DNA of 64,000 nucleotides, taken from positions 32,007-96,006 of the IMG/VR virus record IMGVR_UViG_3300044701_002494; one strand, given 5' to 3'. The notes below the pieces were generated by a model. The model ran no database searches, was not told where the DNA came from, and was given only the letters and a program-made list of their open reading frames with translations. How positions within the stretch are numbered: the first letter of the stretch is position 1; every line of letters starts with the position of its first letter. Shown here piece after piece: positions 24,145 to 33,172 of the stretch. The position numbers and the translations under genes were made by a program. This DNA is from a virus.

Positions 24145-26307
24145 TTAAAAGTTGCCGATTACTTCTTGGAAATCAACACCAGTCTTAGTGGCGATGAAGG
24201 TTAGACCGATAAAGTTAATCGATCTGGATGGTTTAATATAAATGTCAGCAACAAACTCATTAGCATCAATAACTGCTGCAGTGTTGTTTGTTTCGTCGCA
24301 AACCACAACATAATCAAAAATTCCTCTCTTTGCCTGAACATCACGAAGGAAAGGTTCAATTGTGTTTACAAAATTAGTTCTAGTAATCTCATCATTAAAT
24401 TCGAAGAGTTGATCTTTTGCTGCTTGTGAAATTGCTTCCTCAAGGTATAAGAACAAACGACGAACATTAATTCGGTCAAACGCCGATGATTTTCCATAAC
24501 CTGTTCTATCACCAAATAGAATAATTCCAGCGCCAGGTGAGAAGATAACTGGATTAATTCTATTTGTATATAAACGATCTCTTTGAGATTTGGAAGGATT
24601 GTATGGAAGTTTTACTGCGTTTAAGATTGCTCCTCTTGCAGTTCCGGCTGGGGAGAACCAGGGGAAATTATTAATGTCGGTTCTAGCGCAAAGACCCGCA
24701 ATATCACCATTCAATGGAACATATCTGAAGGTATTGCTAAATCTATCATACATATACTTATAACCGGAGTCAAATACTGCATAAGTAGTTGATGCAACGG
24801 AAGCAAAGAAACTTAAAACATTCGTTGTTGTAGTTTCTGCAGAATTAATATTTACTGCTGTTTGTGATGATGTATCTGTCAATGCAGAACCTCTATAAGG
24901 TGAAATAAATGCAACTGCATCTTTCCTCAACTCCGCTACAGAAATAATTTTATTCGCAAGTTCTTGAGCAGTTTCTTTTGTATATGCTGCAGAACCCATT
25001 AATAAGAAATCAATCTGGAAGTTTTCAGTATTCTCGAATAAATCATATCCAGACTTCAGTGAAGTAAGAGTAGCAGTTAATGCTCCAGTTGAAGTAATTC
25101 CAGTTTTTCCACCATAATTTAGACCATCATTTAATTTGTAGGTAGGAGCGCCTACAGAACCAAATATAATTCCTTCAGTTGCTTGATCCCACCCATTATC
25201 AGTTGTTAAATCAAACTCCCCAGCATCAAATCCAGTTGTCGTTAATCCTGTTGGAGCACCTCCACCAAATACATAAAGCGAATTCTCTGCCAGATACTTT
25301 CTCCAATAAGATGTAGAACCTACTGAATATTCTGCATCAGTTCCTTTAGAAAGATTTAGATGCTTTTCTAAAATTGTTCCAGCATTTCCTGTAACTGTTC
25401 CTAAGTCATCAATTACAACAACATGAACTTCATCAAATCTTGAACCTCTTGATTCTGCAAATGCTGAGGTTACTGGTTTTGGAGCGAGATTATTCCAATT
25501 AATAGTAGAATTTGTTAACGTAATTGTTTGTTGGTCAAACCAATCAGTTTCTGATGTGTAACTAGTTACTCCATAGGAAACTGATTGTCCACTAGTATGA
25601 ATTGCTACACTTCCAGTTTCAGTGAAACAATATACACCATTCTTCTGATAGTCAACATTAACTTCTGTTCCTTCTGCAGAAACTCTACTTAAAATCTTTA
25701 CATCAATTAAACTTACACCAATTCCTGTAACAACTCCTTTTAAGAAATAATCTGTAAGTGCTAATCCAACTCCAGTAGTAGAGTCTATTTTTCCACTTAA
25801 AGATTGAGTTACTCCATATCCAACATAAATTCCTGTTGTAGTAATTCCACCAATAGTTTGATCTGCTTTACCATCAATGATTGCAACCTTTATACCATTT
25901 GCCCAAGTTCCAGGATTTCTTGCAACAAAAGTTACATCAGGAATAATGTTTTCATCATAACCTAACTGATTATAATGATCTAAACTCTTTATTTTTACAC
26001 TTGAAGCTGCTCCAACAAAAGCATTTTTTAGATCAGAGTCATCCGATCTAATTACTCTTAAATTTCCACCATAAGCAAGGTATGATGATGCAGTCAACCA
26101 AGTTTCATACTGCTTATCTGTTGTATAAGATTGTCCGAAAACTTGCAGTAAATCATTTTCATTTTCTACTAAGGTTGGCGAATCTACAGGGCCCTTAGCA
26201 AAAGGACCAACAATTGCTCCAGTAATATTTGCAGAGGGTCCAACTCTACCAATAGTTAGGTCAATTTCCTTTACTACAATTCCAGGAGATGCTAAATTTA
26301 GCGGCAT
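24145..26307 (-). CDS. 18: Tail sheath protein gp18
   Basis: The 720-residue protein begins MPLNLASPGIVVKEIDLTIG and ends with the conserved sheath domain (NPVIFSPGAGIILFGDRTGY, NVRRLFLYLEEAISQAAKDQ, FEFNDEITRTNF). It forms the contractile outer tail. The ribosome site GGAG lies 8-10 bases before the ATG, and an AATAAATA-type late box is at plus 26342-26349. It precedes gp19. Confidence 0.97.
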   Translation of the reverse strand: MPLNLASPGIVVKEIDLTIGRVGPSANITGAIVGPFAKGPVDSPTLVENENDLLQVFGQSYTTDKQYETWLTASSYLAYGGNLRVIRSDDSDLKNAFVGAASSVKIKSLDHYNQLGYDENIIPDVTFVARNPGTWANGIKVAIIDGKADQTIGGITTTGIYVGYGVTQSLSGKIDSTTGVGLALTDYFLKGVVTGIGVSLIDVKILSRVSAEGTEVNVDYQKNGVYCFTETGSVAIHTSGQSVSYGVTSYTSETDWFDQQTITLTNSTINWNNLAPKPVTSAFAESRGSRFDEVHVVVIDDLGTVTGNAGTILEKHLNLSKGTDAEYSVGSTSYWRKYLAENSLYVFGGGAPTGLTTTGFDAGEFDLTTDNGWDQATEGIIFGSVGAPTYKLNDGLNYGGKTGITSTGALTATLTSLKSGYDLFENTENFQIDFLLMGSAAYTKETAQELANKIISVAELRKDAVAFISPYRGSALTDTSSQTAVNINSAETTTTNVLSFFASVASTTYAVFDSGYKYMYDRFSNTFRYVPLNGDIAGLCARTDINNFPWFSPAGTARGAILNAVKLPYNPSKSQRDRLYTNRINPVIFSPGAGIILFGDRTGYGKSSAFDRINVRRLFLYLEEAISQAAKDQLFEFNDEITRTNFVNTIEPFLRDVQAKRGIFDYVVVCDETNNTAAVIDANEFVADIYIKPSRSINFIGLTFIATKTGVDFQEVIGNF

Positions 26308-26390
26308 CTTTACTCTCCGTTATCCCGAATTATTCTAAAAGTATTTATTAAAATGATTATTTTAAACGGGGAAACAATACGTGAACAAAT

Positions 26391-26627
26391 TTACCAATCC
26401 GGATATTGCCATTCTGAAATAACTACACCCTTCTTGTTAGATCTATTTCTTATAATTCTTTTCATAGTACACTGTTTACATTCATATGAATATGATGATG
26501 GATATCCTTTTCTATCCTTGTGAGTCAAATAGAAGTCATTAATAAGATCTTTAGTTTTTCCACAAACCCTACATTTTCTTTCAGTGAATAGTAAATGCTC
26601 CAGATCTATCTGATCTTCAAAGTCCAT
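26391..26627 (-). CDS. Small Cys4 zinc-binding protein, possible endonuclease relic
   Basis: From the ATG at 26627 the protein is 78 residues, with CRVCGKTKDL and, about 25 residues on, CKQC, a likely structural zinc site, and a basic C-terminal half. Its start shares a base with the gp17 stop (TAATG). Such small proteins resemble the zinc-binding parts of HNH or endonuclease VII-type enzymes, but no His-Asn-His core is visible. A full HNH gene lies at the other end of gp17. A GTG at 26642 is an alternative start. Confidence 0.7.
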   Translation of the reverse strand: MDFEDQIDLEHLLFTERKCRVCGKTKDLINDFYLTHKDRKGYPSSYSYECKQCTMKRIIRNRSNKKGVVISEWQYPDW

Positions 26628-28324
26628 TACATATAATCCCACATGTAGGAACGGTCACCATATTCATCTAAATTCCAAACCTCTAGAGGGTTATTTTGAT
26701 TTTTTAAGTCTGCAGACAACCATCTATCTCCGGTTTTATGTTCAAAAAATGTATCAATATCATCAAAACCATCTGAAACAAATCCAAAAGGTGCCATATC
26801 CTGTTCAATTTGGTTTTTTTGCTCTTCATATATTCTTTTACGGACATCATTGTCCGTCATTTCTTTAAAGTATGGTTGTGCTACTAACCAAGAAAAAATA
26901 ACCAAGCACATTGCCAAATCATCGTTACAACCCTCTTCAGCCTCAAAAGAATTGTGCCTTTGTGAAAATGTTGTAAGTTCTGATATAATGTCATAATCGA
27001 CAGTTAGTAACTTATCATCTTCCAATAAAGTTTTTAGATTAGAACATCCTAATTTTTTAACTGCGGCAGTCATTCTAACTCCAAGTTGAGATTTCTTTCC
27101 ACTAAACCCAGAACCAACTAACTGACCAGCACGACCACGCATAGCACACATTAAAACATTGTCATACTCTAAATCAAAGTGAAGAATATTTGCTACCTGG
27201 TCCCCAATATCATTAACTTCAATCAATAACCAAGAGTTATTGTATCCTCTTGCCACTTCGTTAATTATATTTGGAAATAACATTGGTTTTATTTCATTAT
27301 TTTTATATTTTGCTACAATCCTATAAGGAAAATTAGTTATGTCGAAAACAACAAATGCAGAATAATCATTGCCAAGTCCCCTTGCAACGTCGACAGTCAT
27401 TAAGTAATTGTGATCTTCTTTGGGATGTTCGTAAACATCTAATCCAGCGTTCCTCTTTATTGGATCATCATATACAAGATTTTTAAGTTTTGCTGGATTA
27501 ATAAGAGTGTTAATGGATCCTAAAAATTCACAATTAAACTCCACATTAAACTGCTGTTCGGAAGTATTAGCAATAGTCTGTGCCTTCCAATTTTCATCTC
27601 TACCTGGAACTTCAGACCAATGAACATCAGTGGGAATATATTCATTTCTACCACGCTCAGCATCGTGCCACATACGGTAGAAGTGGTTCATACCACGTGG
27701 GGTAGAAACAATAATTACTTTCGTGCTTTGTCCAGAAGAAATAGTAGGATAAACAGAGGCAAAGAAGTCATCAGCAATGTGATTCGGGATGAAAGCGAAC
27801 TCGTCAAGAAAGATAACATTATAGGATCCGCCTCGGACAGCAGATGAAGAAGTAGAGTTAGATGAAATCTTGGAGCCATTTTCTAATTCTAGACTACCTT
27901 TATTCCAGGATATAATACCCTGTTGCATCCATTTAGGCAAGTTTTCGTAAGCAAGTTGCAATCTTCCAAGAAGGTCTCTTGCAGTAGATGCTTTGTTTGC
28001 CAGAATAGCGATATTTACATTATCGTTGAATACCGCATAATGTAAAAGATATGAAACAACAGTTGTAGACTTACCCGTCTGGCGGGGCATCTTACAAATG
28101 TTGAAACGATTGTCATGGAAGTTTTGAATTAACCTTTCTTGGAATGGATACATCTCGAAAGGAACTAGACCATGATCAAGAGAAACAATCTTAATGTAGT
28201 TTCTAGCAAAATAAACAGGATCTTCTTTACACCTTAAAAACTCAATAATTTGTTCTTCTGTAAACTCAATTTGCGTATTCGCTTTTTTGAGTAGAGGATT
28301 GCCAAGATATACATCACTAGACAT
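26627..28324 (-). CDS. 17: Terminase large subunit gp17
   Basis: The 565-residue packaging motor has Walker A MPRQTGKST at 79-87, Walker B VIFLDEF at 170-176, the coupling motif VSTPRG near 207, and a C-terminal RNase H-like nuclease with Asp312 in TVDVARGLGNDY, followed by further acidic residues. It pumps DNA into the prohead and cuts concatemers, working with gp16 on the gp20 portal. It overlaps the HNH gene by 8 bp at its start. Confidence 0.98.
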   Translation of the reverse strand: MSSDVYLGNPLLKKANTQIEFTEEQIIEFLRCKEDPVYFARNYIKIVSLDHGLVPFEMYPFQERLIQNFHDNRFNICKMPRQTGKSTTVVSYLLHYAVFNDNVNIAILANKASTARDLLGRLQLAYENLPKWMQQGIISWNKGSLELENGSKISSNSTSSSAVRGGSYNVIFLDEFAFIPNHIADDFFASVYPTISSGQSTKVIIVSTPRGMNHFYRMWHDAERGRNEYIPTDVHWSEVPGRDENWKAQTIANTSEQQFNVEFNCEFLGSINTLINPAKLKNLVYDDPIKRNAGLDVYEHPKEDHNYLMTVDVARGLGNDYSAFVVFDITNFPYRIVAKYKNNEIKPMLFPNIINEVARGYNNSWLLIEVNDIGDQVANILHFDLEYDNVLMCAMRGRAGQLVGSGFSGKKSQLGVRMTAAVKKLGCSNLKTLLEDDKLLTVDYDIISELTTFSQRHNSFEAEEGCNDDLAMCLVIFSWLVAQPYFKEMTDNDVRKRIYEEQKNQIEQDMAPFGFVSDGFDDIDTFFEHKTGDRWLSADLKNQNNPLEVWNLDEYGDRSYMWDYM

Positions 28325-28802
28325 ATTCGTACCCCCTTTCTGGACCCCAATGTTTCATTCTGTATGATAATCCCTGTATAGTTATTCCCACATCATCTGC
28401 TGCTTCTTGTTGAGAAACATAAACCTTTCCATTTACAGAAACTTTTTTACTATTAGGATGTTTTTCTCCACCCTCATACTTATGACCAAAAGAACGACCT
28501 TTTAATGCTTCACTCTTTTTCTTACAAGTTTCTTTGCTGTGCTTTCTACCTATATTTTTTTGAGTTGCCTTATTTAAATTTTCCATAAACCAAGCATCAC
28601 TATGCCACCCATACTTATGTATTTCTCTACTACAAACATATAAATGCTCTGGAATATCTTTACCACCTTCGCATCTTGGTGGGAAGTGATGGGCATCCAT
28701 TCCTTTCATTTGTTCCCAAGTTAATCCCCAATTCTTACGGGCAATATTTCTTACCACCTTTGGAGATAATCTTTTGTCTGGAACTTTGATAATTGCGGGC
28801 AC
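28317..28802 (-). CDS. HNH homing endonuclease next to gp17
   Basis: The 161-residue protein has an HNH-type core (MDAHHFPPRCEGGKDIPEHL, then SREIHKYGWHSDAWF) with a likely zinc or metal site, followed by NUMOD-like segments (GRKHSKETCKKKSEALKG, and a small helix-turn-helix QQEAADDVGITIQGLSYR). The start is GTG at 28802, with no in-frame ATG nearby. It overlaps gp17 by 8 bp. Homing enzymes often sit beside terminase genes, and this one probably targets a gp17-like sequence. Confidence 0.88.
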   Translation of the reverse strand: MPAIIKVPDKRLSPKVVRNIARKNWGLTWEQMKGMDAHHFPPRCEGGKDIPEHLYVCSREIHKYGWHSDAWFMENLNKATQKNIGRKHSKETCKKKSEALKGRSFGHKYEGGEKHPNSKKVSVNGKVYVSQQEAADDVGITIQGLSYRMKHWGPERGYEYV

Positions 28803-28823
28803 ATTTCAATCCCAATCTAAAAA

Positions 28824-28831
28824 TATTTATA
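28824..28831 (-). promoter_or_regulatory. T4-type late promoter box TATAAATA for HNH/gp17
   Basis: TATATAAATATTT on the minus strand contains the late box, 22 bases before the GTG start of the HNH gene. Confidence 0.65.
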
Positions 28832-28859
28832 TAAGATAAATGTTATCACTCATAATAAG

Positions 28860-30134
28860 TTACCTTTGCTCAATCCAGTTCAATACTGCAAGTGATTTTT
28901 TATTAGTATTGGGACTTGCACAAACAAGTGTATAAGTGTCACTAATTGTTCCAATGCCACTTCTACCTAACTGAAGTGCTGCTTTAATATCAAGATCAAC
29001 TAACGCACCACTACCATTAATTACAAAACCACTCAAAAGATCACTTCCACCAGATACTGCAGTTTGAGTGATATTATACTGCATAAAAGAGTTTGGATCG
29101 GGATGATCTACCCAAGTTCCTCCAGTCAGTGTTGCATTTTGTAGAAGTTGCCAATAAACATTCGTATTGTCATCAGTTGCTGCCTGTAATGATCTCAAGA
29201 GCATTACACCAGTTAGATTATTGGATTTTAAACGAATGCTTATAATCGGATAGAATGTATTTGCTGATGTCATTGTTGTCCCTGTGATGGGATTTGATAT
29301 GCTCAAAAGAGTTCCGAGTTTTTCTGGTTCTCCTTCCTGAATAAGAGAATTAGAACCCTGATACATGTAATGAGTTCCTGCAACACCAGTTACATTTTCT
29401 ATCTCAAGTCTAATAGGCAAGAAAGGAGTGGAACACCAAACTCCTGGGTTGGTATTTGCATTATCAAAAGTATGAGATGCAACAGTCTCATTCTTCATTA
29501 ACCAAGCAAATTGAATTATACCTGCACCATACCATTCATAATTGATGGAAATCATTTGTTGTTTTGTTGGATCTGCAGTTACTCCAGTCCAACCATTTCC
29601 ATCAAACTTTTCACCATTCCAATCATCTCTGTATACTCTTGTTTCCGTAACAATTCCAGTTACACTACTGCGAATTACATAAGAATATGTTCCCCCATCA
29701 TCCTCAAAATAAACACCATTATTTTCATCGAACAATCCAAATCTTCTACGAATACCTACTTTTGGTTGTTCTAGACGAACTGCAAATGCAAGAGTTGCAC
29801 CCCTACCAGGAATGTATCTCATTACATTCTTGGTTTGACGAATTACTTTGCTTCCTGTAGTAGAACCAACTTGCATTATAATATTACTGGCATTTGCATT
29901 AAATGTTGCAGTCCCTACTCCAACTATTCTTTCATCCCATACATCAGTCTCTTTACCATACTGGAAGGTGTTGAAGAATACTGTTTGGAACGGAGATATT
30001 TTAAATCTGTTGTTGTTGGTGAATTGAGGTCTCCAGTCCGTCTGGTTTCCCCAGTGATCTGCGATATTGAAAACTTCAAATAAAGTTCTTTCTTGATTTA
30101 GAAAGTCTTGGTCATTCTTATTCCATTGTGCCAT
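28860..30134 (-). CDS. Probable virion structural protein, 424 aa
   Basis: The Asn/Thr/Gly-rich, beta-type protein begins MAQWNKNDQDFLNQERTLFE and has no enzyme motif I recognise. Aromatic-rich beta segments (YEWYGAGIIQFAWLMKN, FAVRLEQPKVGIRRRFGLF) recall jelly-roll or lectin-like virion proteins. It lies 3 bases after the 102-residue gene, within the head and neck block, so a virion role is likely but inferred. Confidence 0.8.
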   Translation of the reverse strand: MAQWNKNDQDFLNQERTLFEVFNIADHWGNQTDWRPQFTNNNRFKISPFQTVFFNTFQYGKETDVWDERIVGVGTATFNANASNIIMQVGSTTGSKVIRQTKNVMRYIPGRGATLAFAVRLEQPKVGIRRRFGLFDENNGVYFEDDGGTYSYVIRSSVTGIVTETRVYRDDWNGEKFDGNGWTGVTADPTKQQMISINYEWYGAGIIQFAWLMKNETVASHTFDNANTNPGVWCSTPFLPIRLEIENVTGVAGTHYMYQGSNSLIQEGEPEKLGTLLSISNPITGTTMTSANTFYPIISIRLKSNNLTGVMLLRSLQAATDDNTNVYWQLLQNATLTGGTWVDHPDPNSFMQYNITQTAVSGGSDLLSGFVINGSGALVDLDIKAALQLGRSGIGTISDTYTLVCASPNTNKKSLAVLNWIEQR

Positions 30135-30137
30135 TAA

Positions 30138-30446
30138 TCAATCACTCCACGATAGTCTTTCTGGTCTGTATCTTTGTGCGTTTTTAACTGTTACTGAATT
30201 TGATGTTGAAGGGTAAATATTATGAACAATTGCTCCAGGATACTCTCCTTGTAGTTGTTCAGCAAGTTCATTTTTGCTCATCATTTTCCCTTCAAGTTCC
30301 ATACGATATAATCTTCCTTGCCAGACTACATCTGCAAGAAAAGATTCGGTTGCTGTCTCTGGTTGGGATGCATTCATATAAAGATTTCCATTGAAATCTC
30401 CGGCAATATTGATGCTTTCGGAAATAAACTGTTGAAAGGATTTCAT
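30138..30446 (-). CDS. Small head protein candidate, 102 aa, with capsid-targeting start
   Basis: The first 11 residues, MKSFQQFISES, match the T4 internal-protein targeting pattern and contain ISE followed by S, a gp21 cleavage motif, so removal of the first ten residues is predicted. The remainder (VVWQGRLYRMELEGKMMSKN, EYPGAIVHNIYP) is a compact alpha/beta domain that I do not recognise. It is 1-3 bases from both neighbours and probably translated with them. I infer a protein packaged in the head. Confidence 0.78.
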   Translation of the reverse strand: MKSFQQFISESINIAGDFNGNLYMNASQPETATESFLADVVWQGRLYRMELEGKMMSKNELAEQLQGEYPGAIVHNIYPSTSNSVTVKNAQRYRPERLSWSD

Positions 30447-30447
30447 T

Positions 30448-31881
30448 TTAGTTACAGTTCCAACGACGAAGTGCTTTGTTTATTCTTGAATCTGGATCTC
30501 TTGCAGTTTTTGTAGAAGTAAGTTTTGATTTCATTCCGGACATACGACGACAGAATGAAGCACGACGTTTTGCTCTTTTACCTTTTGGTTTCTTTTCAGT
30601 TACTGCAGTTTGTAATTTTGAACCAGGATTCTCACGCCGATAAGCATTAACTGCTTTTTGACTTAATCCATCAGTTTTATCTTGGCGATTAACTTTTTGC
30701 CAATCTTCAGACAATCCAAAATCTGCTCTCCAGTTTGAATATTCTTCGGTTTTCATCTCACCACTGTCGATATAATCTGCAGCAGAATCTAAATAATCTG
30801 CGGCTTTTGTAATTTTTGATTGAACCCACGCTTCAATATTACCTTCACCCTTCATTTTTTTACGAAGTCTTTTTGCTGCGGAAATAATAGTAGAGATTTC
30901 CGAGCGAGCCATTGAATATTCATGGTCTTTCTCTTCGTTTGCGGGGTGTACCTGAGCAATATTAAATTTCATTTGATTTGAAGTAAGTGCTGGAGGTATT
31001 GAGAACATATCCCAAAACTTTGGTCCATACTTACACTCACTTCTAGTTTCATCTTTTTGACACTTTGGACAATATCTAATCATATCCACCGCTTCAGATT
31101 TTGTTCCCCAATTATCTGCACCAACTTTACGACACTTAACCAATGCTCCAGATGCATATGCACTTGGCCAAACATCATATCTTGACTTTACTTTATGATA
31201 GCAAGCATCTTTTTTACCACTACCTTTTCCAGGTTTGTCTTTTATTTCTTGTAAATCCATTTCTTCTGTTCTAACATTAGTTGGCTTTGCACCACCAGTT
31301 TTTTCTGGTTGATTTGGATCTAAACGATTTTTTCTTCTTCTTGCCGCCTCTTCTTCATCTTTGGAAAGTGCTCTTTTCATTTTAGAACTTCCACATTTTG
31401 GTGTTGAAGTTTGACCTGGTTGACGAGCACAAGGTTTACCTGCCCATTTACCACCTAATTGAACCCACCCTGCTTTTCCATCCGATGATTTAGATTTTCC
31501 AAACCAATCATGAAGTCCTTCATCTCCAGATCTGGTTTCTTCTTTCACATCCTTAAATTTTTTATGATGCTTTTTGGCATCAGACTCCATTTTTTTTAGG
31601 CGAGTGTAATAATCTGGAATTTCATCAAGATGCTGAAGAGCAATTTCTCTTGCCAATTCACGATTTTTGGTGTGTTCATGTTCAATGGGTTCACCCATTT
31701 GAAGTTGCTTTTCAATGAAAGAAACATCTAAACGATGCTTCTTTGCAATTTGCTCGGCGGTTTTAAATGCCTTTAATTGCTCTTTTAATTTTTTAATCTT
31801 ACCTTGACAATGAGCTCTTTGAGAAAATCCCTTTGGATTGTCGCAATCAATTAACTTTTTATATTTTTCCGACCAACCCAT
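30448..31881 (-). CDS. Multi-domain cyanophage protein with DUF5872-like segments, 477 aa
   Basis: The protein begins MGWSEKYKKLIDCDNPKGFS and is made of basic modules: GLHDWFGKSKSSDGKAGWVQ and CARQPGQTSTPKCGSSKMKR, then KDACYHKVKSRYDVWPSAYA, a Cys4-type site (RYCPKCQKDETRSECKYG), and a C-terminal ARDPDSRINKALRRWNC segment. Several of these resemble the DUF5872-type modules I recall in marine phages, of unknown function. The high Lys/Arg content suggests nucleic-acid binding. It lies between gp16 and the 102-residue gene, so packaging or an internal head role is plausible. Confidence 0.75.
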   Translation of the reverse strand: MGWSEKYKKLIDCDNPKGFSQRAHCQGKIKKLKEQLKAFKTAEQIAKKHRLDVSFIEKQLQMGEPIEHEHTKNRELAREIALQHLDEIPDYYTRLKKMESDAKKHHKKFKDVKEETRSGDEGLHDWFGKSKSSDGKAGWVQLGGKWAGKPCARQPGQTSTPKCGSSKMKRALSKDEEEAARRRKNRLDPNQPEKTGGAKPTNVRTEEMDLQEIKDKPGKGSGKKDACYHKVKSRYDVWPSAYASGALVKCRKVGADNWGTKSEAVDMIRYCPKCQKDETRSECKYGPKFWDMFSIPPALTSNQMKFNIAQVHPANEEKDHEYSMARSEISTIISAAKRLRKKMKGEGNIEAWVQSKITKAADYLDSAADYIDSGEMKTEEYSNWRADFGLSEDWQKVNRQDKTDGLSQKAVNAYRRENPGSKLQTAVTEKKPKGKRAKRRASFCRRMSGMKSKLTSTKTARDPDSRINKALRRWNCN

Positions 31882-31894
31882 TAGAATATTGACA

Positions 31895-32317
31895 TTACTC
31901 CTTATTATTTAGAAAACCTTTTTTTAGTAGTTTTGATAATTCTGAAGTAGATCCTACAAAAACAGCATTATTTGTCACGTTATTAGTCGTTTTAACAGTA
32001 TCCTCCTCAACATCTTTTAGTTTCTTTTGCAAATCAATAAGTTTATCAGTAACATCTCCAACACTCTTAATTAATTGTCCAGCAACTTCATATGCTCTTG
32101 GACTCCCACCCTCTCCAGCGAGTTCCATTATTCCATTAATTGCCTCCTGCCCCTTTTCAATCAATGAATATAAGTTTGCCCTCGTATATTCATAATCTTT
32201 CTTAATATCATCCGTTTTAATTGGTGTAATATTTAAATCTTCCTTTACCTTTTCAATTTCAACTACATCACTCTCAACATTTAGAGCAGAATTTAAATTT
32301 TCATACTTGTTTGACAT
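31895..32317 (-). CDS. 16: Terminase small subunit gp16
   Basis: From the ATG at 32317 the protein is 140 residues, mainly helical, with DYEYTRANLYSLIEKGQEAI and LIKSVGDVTDKLIDLQKKLK, matching the coiled-coil oligomerisation core of T4-like gp16. It recognises DNA and regulates gp17. In-frame upstream TTG codons are less likely starts because they would run into gp15. The gene lies between gp15 and the 477-residue gene. Confidence 0.9.
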   Translation of the reverse strand: MSNKYENLNSALNVESDVVEIEKVKEDLNITPIKTDDIKKDYEYTRANLYSLIEKGQEAINGIMELAGEGGSPRAYEVAGQLIKSVGDVTDKLIDLQKKLKDVEEDTVKTTNNVTNNAVFVGSTSELSKLLKKGFLNNKE

Positions 32318-32322
32318 AAAAA

Positions 32323-33123
32323 TCAAATATCAATTTGTCTTGTTGGACTATAAGATTTGGAATCTGAGAAATCCTCCCAAACTTCATTAAATCCAAAATC
32401 ATCATCTGGATCGGCATCGATGGGATCTGGAGTTACAGTGTATCTAACCTCTCTCTTAGCAGTATTTGTATCGGTAGTTGAGTACATATCAACTTGAACC
32501 TTACGAATAAGACCATCACTACTTTCTGCAATTGGTCCAAATAAGTATGTTTTTGCAGTAAAATTAAATGTATAAATTAAAACCCTTCTCGTTGAATAAT
32601 CTCCTTCATAATCATCTGTAAAAGAAACATTGTCTAAAACGACTGGAATATCTCTTTTTTCCCCTATTGAATCCACCAAATCAACGCTTAAATTAAATGA
32701 GGGTTGAAAATATGGCAGTATCTGTTCTACAGCTTGTAGAGCATCATCTTGAAGTTTTGTCATCAAGTTTAATTGAAATCCTATGTTATATGGAACAGGT
32801 AAATATACTTTCTTAATGTTTCCACCATCATCGCAAGCTTTAAATGTTTGTGTTATGTTTGATTTTCTAGTTGGATCATATTGTATAGAATTCATTTCAA
32901 ATGAAAGTCTTGGAAGGGTTATTGCTATTGGTTTATTTAACTCCGGTTGCTGCTCAAGTCTTGCTAAAAACTTTTGCATTGGACCATAAGCAAGTGGAAT
33001 TTTTATCTCACTTATTGAATCACCAGAAGAATTTTTATGCCTTATATGAATATCATTAAATAATGTTCCAAATGCAATGACAGTTCTTCTAATGATTTCG
33101 TGATAAAAATAAGTTCCTAACGT
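32323..33123 (-). CDS. 15: Tail sheath stabilizer gp15, unusual ACG start
   Basis: The conserved frame reads GTYFYHEIIRRTVIAFGTLF, then KIPLAYGPMQKFLARLEQQP and a C-terminal domain ending in SPTRQIDI. This matches gp15, which caps the tail. The normal N-terminus would begin with ATG just before LGTYFYH, but here the codon is ACG (33123-33121). The frame is stopped by TGA at 33144-33142, and only ATA, ATC or ACG could serve as start between. The internal ATG at 32979 would delete 48 residues. With ACG the protein is 266 residues, the usual length. Either initiation is non-canonical or the base is an error or mutation. Confidence 0.85.
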   Translation of the reverse strand, partial: TLGTYFYHEIIRRTVIAFGTLFNDIHIRHKNSSGDSISEIKIPLAYGPMQKFLARLEQQPELNKPIAITLPRLSFEMNSIQYDPTRKSNITQTFKACDDGGNIKKVYLPVPYNIGFQLNLMTKLQDDALQAVEQILPYFQPSFNLSVDLVDSIGEKRDIPVVLDNVSFTDDYEGDYSTRRVLIYTFNFTAKTYLFGPIAESSDGLIRKVQVDMYSTTDTNTAKREVRYTVTPDPIDADPDDDFGFNEVWEDFSDSKSYSPTRQIDI

Positions 33124-33172
33124 CTTCCTATACCCGATTATTCAAAAATTATTAATAGATTATATTTATTTA

